From Methylobacterium haplocladii (lineage in GTDB: Bacteria; Pseudomonadota; Alphaproteobacteria; Rhizobiales; Beijerinckiaceae), in NCBI RefSeq assembly GCF_007992175.1, contig NZ_BJZT01000041.1:1-64000 (forward strand): DNA of 64,000 nucleotides, written 5' to 3'. This document shows positions 60,138-64,000 of this stretch, one piece after another. How positions within the stretch are numbered: position 1 is the stretch's first letter; the number at the start of each line of letters is the position of its first letter. Position numbers and translations under genes: made by a program. The notes under the pieces were generated by a model. The model did not search any database, had not been told where the DNA came from, and saw only the letters and a program-made list of their open reading frames with translations.

Positions 60138-60569
60138 TCACGCGAGCGTGATGTAGTCCCGCATCGCCTGATAGTCGGCTTCCACCGCCGCGATCCGGCG
60201 CTTCACCACATCGCCGATGGAGACGACGCCGGCGAGGTGGCCGTCCTCGACCACGGGAAGGTGGCGGAAACGACCGTCGGTCATCAGCTCCATCACCTCT
60301 TCGATGCTGGTGGCGCGGGTGCAGGTGGTGACCTTGGCGGTCATGTAGCGCGAGACCGGGGCGTCGAAGGCGCCAGCGCCGGCCTCCGCCAGCGCCCGCA
60401 TCACGTCGCGCTCGGACAGGATGCCGAGCACGGCGCCGTCGGCATCGCTGACGATGACGGCACCGATGCGCTTTTCGGCGAGCAGATGAATCGCCTCGTC
60501 GATCGTGCGGTGAGGCGGCACCGTCGTGACGGAGGTGCCCTTCTCGGCAAGGATGCGTGCAACGGTCAT
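60138..60569 (-). CDS. CBS-pair protein
   Basis: A 143-aa protein that is a pair of CBS domains, an adenosine-nucleotide sensor. The first is TVPPHRTIDEAIHLLAEKRIGAVIVSDADGAVLGILSERDVMRAL and the second is STMAKVTTCTRATSIEEVMELMTDGRFRHLPVVEDGHLAGVVSIGDVVK. Paired-CBS proteins of this size bind AMP, ATP or SAM and often regulate a partner. Start at ATG 60569 with GGAGG about 11 bases upstream. It is convergent with the patatin gene, 4 bp apart. Confidence 0.92.
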   Translation of the reverse strand: MTVARILAEKGTSVTTVPPHRTIDEAIHLLAEKRIGAVIVSDADGAVLGILSERDVMRALAEAGAGAFDAPVSRYMTAKVTTCTRATSIEEVMELMTDGRFRHLPVVEDGHLAGVVSIGDVVKRRIAAVEADYQAMRDYITLA

Positions 60570-60753
60570 GGGGTCGGTGTCCTCCCTGGACACGGCACCG
60601 TCAGCCCACGGCGCCCTCGGAGTTCGCCGGCCGGGTTGGCCCCGGCTCGTCCCGCGATTGTGTGGCCCTCGCGCCGACATGGCAAGCGCCTGCGCCCGCA
60701 CGGGACCCGCCGCGCCCTGGAAAGAATCGAAATCACCCTACGGCCGGCCACCC

Positions 60754-61566
60754 TCACGTCCGCCGCGGCTCCAGCAGCGGGAGCAGGAAGAAGCCGGCCA
60801 GAAAGCCGCCGAGATGCGCGTCCCAGGCGATCGGGCCGTCGCCTGCGCCGAGCGGCAGGGAGAGAAGCCCGAAGAGCAGGTTGGTGCCGAGCCAGATGCA
60901 GAGGAACAGCACCGCGTTGCGGTTGCGCAGGAGCTCGGGGATCGTCTCCAGCGGCGGAGGGGGCGCGACCTGCCAGGCCATGGCCGGGCGGTAGGCCGGC
61001 GGCGGCCGGAACACGAAGCGGGCCGCCGCGGCCATCAGCGCCGAGATGCCGGCGGAGGCGCCGACCAGCGGCATCGCGCTCAAGGGGTCGACGAGGAGGT
61101 GGAAGACGGCGCCGGCCACGACCCCGACCAGCGCCAGAACACCGTAGCGCCAAGCCCCGTAGCGGCGGACCACCGGAGAGCCGAAGGCGGCAAGCCAGAC
61201 CACGTTGAAGATCACGTGCATCCAAGAGCCGTGCAGCAGCCCGTAGCTCGCGAAGGTCCATGGCATCGCCGAGGATTCCGAGACGAGCGCGCGGGCGAAT
61301 TCCTCCCGGACGGCGACCATGGCCGGGTCGCTCAGCCCCGCCCCCGCCGCCTGCACCACGGCCTGTGCCTTGGCGGGATCGAAGGCCACGGTCCAGCGCG
61401 CCGGGATGAAGGCGAGGTCGATGAGGGCCTGGATGTCCCACAGGTCGGGCAGCACCTGCCGGATCGCATGAATGCCGACGAGCACCGCGATCGAGGCGGT
61501 GACGATGCCCGGCATGTTGAAGACGGGCACGCGGCTCTGGGGCGGCAGATCGGGGGAAGCATCCAT
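60754..61566 (-). CDS. Rhomboid family intramembrane protease
   Basis: A 270-aa six-helix protein. The serine motif GASAGISALM (G-x-S-x) is in TM4, and the catalytic histidine is in DAHLGGFLAG in TM6. Further helices include ALVSESSAMPWTFASYGLLHGSWMHVIFNVVWLAAFG, which carries the conserved H-x-x-x-N region, and VVRRYGAWRYGVLALVGVVAGAVFHLLVD. Rhomboids cleave substrates within the membrane. ATG 61566 is chosen. Upstream lies a minus-strand terminator, so a separate transcript precedes it. Confidence 0.9.
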   Translation of the reverse strand: MDASPDLPPQSRVPVFNMPGIVTASIAVLVGIHAIRQVLPDLWDIQALIDLAFIPARWTVAFDPAKAQAVVQAAGAGLSDPAMVAVREEFARALVSESSAMPWTFASYGLLHGSWMHVIFNVVWLAAFGSPVVRRYGAWRYGVLALVGVVAGAVFHLLVDPLSAMPLVGASAGISALMAAAARFVFRPPPAYRPAMAWQVAPPPPLETIPELLRNRNAVLFLCIWLGTNLLFGLLSLPLGAGDGPIAWDAHLGGFLAGFFLLPLLEPRRT

Positions 61567-61751
61567 GCCGCCACCATGTCGGGGCCGATGCCTCCGCCGC
61601 AAGGGCCGCGCGCGCAACCGCGTCGACGGCCCGCAGCATTCCGATGGCCGGAACCCGCGACGCGTCCAGGCTTCGGCAGCCGCGAATGCGCCGCGCCGGC
61701 GATACGGCGGATCGTCCGGAATGCGTCGGTCGCGAGGGCTGCGCAGAGGAT

Positions 61752-61783
61752 AAAAAAAGGGGAGAGCGTCACCGCCCTCCCCT
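61752..61783 (-). terminator. Strong intrinsic terminator, minus strand
   Basis: On the minus strand an 11-bp GC-rich stem (AGGGGAGGGCG / CGCTCTCCCCT, one G-U pair) with a 4-nt loop is followed by seven T. It lies 186 bp upstream of the rhomboid start and so cannot serve that gene. It must end a leftward transcript that starts to its right, where no protein gene is found. Confidence 0.8.
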
Positions 61784-61785
61784 GA

Positions 61786-61960
61786 ACGAAGGAGATCGCC
61801 CCTACGTCGCGGTACCGCGCGTGTTACCGCGCGGACATCCTGCACCGACCGGGCTCGATCCCTCCAAGGTCACATCGCAAGCTGTGGATCGGGACCGCTA
61901 AGGGTGTCGGGGTGCCGCTGGGAAGCGGCGGGTCTCGATCCGACCCGACGATCCTCGCCG
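61786..61960 (-). ncRNA. Candidate structured small RNA
   Basis: Minus-strand sequence between the terminator and the inverted repeat folds into several hairpins: GCCGCT-TCCC-AGCGGC, CCGCGCG-GTAACA-CGCGCGG, and an outer pairing of GTCGGG with CCCGAC. GAGGATCG near the 5' side can pair with CGATCTCC near the 3' side. Length (about 175-210 nt including the terminator) and the closing-stem possibility are compatible with 6S-type RNA, but no conserved family motif can be confirmed by eye. Confidence 0.4.
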
Positions 61961-61987
61961 AGCGGGGCTGCGTACGCAATCGCAACC

Positions 61988-62018
61988 CTCTCTTAACCTT
62001 AACGAAAGCTTAAGAGAG
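61988..62018. promoter_or_regulatory. Perfect 9-bp inverted repeat CTCTCTTAA
   Basis: CTCTCTTAA and TTAAGAGAG are perfect 9-base arms separated by 13 bases, with CTTAAC repeated twice in the left half. It sits between the candidate minus-strand RNA and the PAS_5 gene and could be a shared operator. Confidence 0.4.
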
Positions 62019-62145
62019 CTTGCCGCTTCGGGCCGGCATAGGGTGTGCGCCGGGCTCGTCGAACGTCACCGGCCCGGCCCGGTCTGAACCGGCGATCGAC
62101 GATCCCGAGACAGGCCGAGCGCAGCCGTATCGATCCGGAACACCC

Positions 62146-62766
62146 ATGAAGCACCCGACGAGCCGCCTGCTCCACGCCTACTGGGACCGCCTGCGCGGCG
62201 AGCGCGCCGCGCCGGAGCGCAGCGAGATCGAGCCCGGCGAGATCCGCAACCTGCTGGCCGACAGCCTGATCCTCGAAATCGAGCCGCAGCGGCGTCACGC
62301 CTCGGTGCGGCTCGCCGGCACGCGCCTCTGCGCCCTGTTCGGGCGGGAACTCCGGGGATCGGCGTTCTCCGACCTCTGGGGCATGTCCGACGGTGACGCG
62401 GCCCAGGGCCCGTGGCGGCTCGTGGAGACGGTTGCGATGGACACCGTCGGCGTCGTCGCCGGTCTGCGGGGCCACACGGCCCGGGACGGCACCATCGACC
62501 TCGAATTGCTGCTGCTGCCCCTGCGCCATCGTGGGCGGACGCAGGCCCGGATGCTCGGCGCGCTGAGTCCGCATTGCGTGCCGCCCTGGCTCGGCCTGCA
62601 TCCGGTTATCCGCCTGGAGGCGACATCCCTGCGGATGCTCGGACCGGCGGCGATCCCCGACGCGTCGGACCTGCCGGCCGATATGCCGGCAGCCGCCAAC
62701 GATCCCCTCCCCGTCCGCCGCGGTCACCTGATGGTCCACGAGGGCGGACGCCTGCAACGGACGTAG
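62146..62766 (+). CDS. PAS_5 family sensor-type protein
   Basis: A 206-aa protein matching the PAS_5 family. LLHAYWDRLRGERAAPERSEIEPGEIRNLLADSLILEIE and VRLAGTRLCALFGRELRGSAFSDLWG are the diagnostic blocks of a single PAS fold that occurs alone in alphaproteobacteria. The last 40 residues are a Pro/Ala-rich linker. It has no output domain. Its ligand and partner are unknown. The next gene, for a tandem PilZ protein, starts 145 bp later. Confidence 0.85.
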   Translation: MKHPTSRLLHAYWDRLRGERAAPERSEIEPGEIRNLLADSLILEIEPQRRHASVRLAGTRLCALFGRELRGSAFSDLWGMSDGDAAQGPWRLVETVAMDTVGVVAGLRGHTARDGTIDLELLLLPLRHRGRTQARMLGALSPHCVPPWLGLHPVIRLEATSLRMLGPAAIPDASDLPADMPAAANDPLPVRRGHLMVHEGGRLQRT

Positions 62767-62911
62767 CCGGCCGAAGATTCAACCAGAAATAGCGAATTTC
62801 TGCGACAATCGCTGTACTACGTGCATTGTGGCAGCTCCGAAGAAGGCTTTCGTAACCCTCGGGATCTAAGCGTTAAGGACCGATCCCGCGCTTCCTGGAC
62901 GAAACCCCGAC

Positions 62912-63544
62912 ATGAGCGAGGCCGCTGCAGCGATTGCCGAAGCCGTCGAGAGGCGTCCGCTCCGCGGCTCCGATCTGCGCCGCCACCAGCGGGTCGGCGT
63001 CGCCCTGCTCGGTCGCTACATGCTGTCCGACCGTCGCGAATACCCCTGCCAGACCGTCGACATGTCGCCGGGCGGGGTGAAGATCACCTGCGCCGTCCTC
63101 GGCGCGGTCGGCGAGCGCGTGGTGTTCTATCTCGAGCAGATCGGTCGGGTCGAAGGCGTCATTGCGCGCCATCCCGGCTCCGGCGGCCTGGCCGCCCGCT
63201 TCAACGCCTCGCCGCGCAAGCGCGACAAGATCGCCTCCCAGCTCACCTGGCTTGCCAACCGCGAGTTCCTCGGCCTGCCCGAGGGCCGGACGCACGAGCG
63301 CCTGACGCCGCTCAACCCGGTCGTCACACTGCGCCTCGAAAGTGGCCGCGAGCTCACCGTCCGCGTCATCGACATCTCGATGTCCGGCGTCGCCATCGCC
63401 ACGGAGACCGTGCCGCCGCTCGGCACCAGCGTCATGGTCGGCAGCACCCCCGGCCGGGTGGTGCGCTACTTCGAGGGCGGCATCGGCGCCCAGTTCATGC
63501 TTCCGATCTCCGCCGACCGGTTCCACGAGGGCATCCGGCTCTGA
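62912..63544 (+). CDS. Tandem PilZ domain protein
   Basis: A 210-aa cyclic-di-GMP-binding-type protein with two PilZ domains. Domain 1 (about 20-110) has RRHQR (RxxxR) and DMSPGG (DxSxxG). Domain 2 (about 125-205) has RTHER (RxxxR) and DISMSG (DxSxxG). Both motif pairs are intact, so both halves could bind c-di-GMP. PilZ proteins control motility, cellulose or envelope functions through a partner. An AGAAAT-N5-ATTTCT inverted repeat lies about 110 bp upstream. No partner gene is adjacent. Confidence 0.9.
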   Translation: MSEAAAAIAEAVERRPLRGSDLRRHQRVGVALLGRYMLSDRREYPCQTVDMSPGGVKITCAVLGAVGERVVFYLEQIGRVEGVIARHPGSGGLAARFNASPRKRDKIASQLTWLANREFLGLPEGRTHERLTPLNPVVTLRLESGRELTVRVIDISMSGVAIATETVPPLGTSVMVGSTPGRVVRYFEGGIGAQFMLPISADRFHEGIRL

Positions 63545-63748
63545 GCGGATCCTGCGGCGCGGACGCCCGAAGCAGGGGTCCGCGAAAGCCGGCGGCGGCT
63601 TCGACCAGGCTCGGGCCGGATGCGGACGCGATGAGCGCCGCGATCACGCTTTCTCAGCCGCGCCTGTCGGAAAAGGTCGGCTTCCCACGTCTTCCAGGAA
63701 CAGCGGCCATGCGCGCTTGAGCATCCGCCCCGTTCGAAGGAGACGAGA

Positions 63749-64000
63749 ATGAAGCTCTACTACAGCGAGGTTCTCAATCCGCGAAAGGCCTGCGCCGCCG
63801 CGAAGTATCTGAATTCGCCGGTGGATTACGTCCATGTCGACATCGCCGAAGGCGGGACGTCGTCGCCTGATTTCCTGGCCGTCAATCCGAACGGCAAGGT
63901 GCCGGTGCTGACCGATGGCGAGCTGACGCTGTGGGAATCCGACGCGATCATCTGCCATCTCGCGCGGGCGGCAGGGTCGCCGCTCTGGCCGAAGGACGAC
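63749..64000 (+). CDS. Glutathione S-transferase, N-terminal part (cut by window end)
   Basis: The first 84 codons of a GST. MKLYYSEVLNPRKACAAAKYL has the catalytic-loop Tyr/Ser region, VDYVHVDIAEGGTSSPDFLAVNPNGKVPVLTDGELTLWESDAIICHLA is the thioredoxin-fold domain with the cis-Pro (KVPVL) and the glutathione-binding ESDAI. AAGGAG precedes the ATG. The C-terminal helical domain lies beyond the window, so subclass and substrate cannot be assigned. Confidence 0.9.
   Translation, partial: MKLYYSEVLNPRKACAAAKYLNSPVDYVHVDIAEGGTSSPDFLAVNPNGKVPVLTDGELTLWESDAIICHLARAAGSPLWPKDD

Larger units (their letters stand above)
61567..62145. other. 579-bp gene-free region with structured RNA and terminator
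   Basis: No protein-coding gene is supported. The region holds a strong minus-strand intrinsic terminator (61752-61783), a block of hairpin-forming sequence on the minus strand (61786-61960) and the inverted repeat CTCTCTTAA-N13-TTAAGAGAG (61988-62018). These features suggest a non-coding transcript on the minus strand. Confidence 0.5.

Overview
The window looks like chromosome from a pink-pigmented facultative methylotroph of the Methylobacterium/Methylorubrum group (Alphaproteobacteria, Hyphomicrobiales). The sequence shows very high GC and dense genes with GTG/TTG starts. A MutL carries the endonuclease motif of lineages without MutH. Two CrtI-type desaturases sit beside a carotenoid-type glycosyltransferase and an acyltransferase. 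DUF2336, PAS_5 and tandem-PilZ proteins are present, as are alphaproteobacterial REP repeats. The genus assignment is inference from gene content. No tRNA, rRNA, CRISPR array, prophage or complete insertion sequence was seen.

Layout. 0.2-6.7 kb: SAM methyltransferase, mutL, thrS, and a convergent MocR-type regulator. 6.8-12.5 kb: a 40-aa membrane peptide, three exported proteins of unknown role, a nitroreductase, a flavin reductase-like protein, a DUF2189 membrane protein and a divergent LpxC paralogue. 12.5-18.6 kb: a degenerate CitE-like protein carrying two translated REP elements, a lytic transglycosylase coupled to a DUF2336 protein, a 33-aa membrane peptide with its terminator, NAD kinase, CutA and DUF805. 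18.7-24.3 kb: carotenoid tailoring locus. 24.4-29.8 kb: TrmH-type methyltransferase with MaoC hydratase, a GCG_CRPN secreted protein, a short CDF transporter coupled to a phosphoesterase, small exported or membrane peptides, and CobF.

29.9-35 kb: COG3904 protein, PAS protein, a ParA-like ATPase with a ribbon-helix-helix partner behind a 430-bp AT-richer leader, and RlpA. 35-39.6 kb: RND pump and adaptor. 39.8-46.2 kb: housekeeping run of D,D-carboxypeptidase, tmk, holB, metG, tatD and a metallo-hydrolase. 46.2-48.3 kb: group III truncated haemoglobin, SGNH hydrolase, and a putative antitoxin with a decayed toxin. 48.4-56.6 kb: selO with a disrupted N-terminus, an SDR/hydrolase/flavin-monooxygenase operon, and two exported oxidoreductases coupled to an ATP/ADP-translocase-type carrier. 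56.7-64 kb: yidD, Fe-S scaffold, folE, hisI, patatin, CBS protein, rhomboid, a minus-strand intrinsic terminator with a candidate structured RNA, PAS_5 protein, tandem PilZ protein and a truncated glutathione S-transferase.

The strongest functional units are the carotenoid locus, the tmk-holB-metG-tatD run, the monooxygenase operon and the ParA/RHH pair. The least expected features are the REP-invaded CitE-like gene, the amber codon near the 5' end of selO, the LpxC paralogue with an altered active-site lysine, and the structured minus-strand RNA candidate at 61.8 kb.
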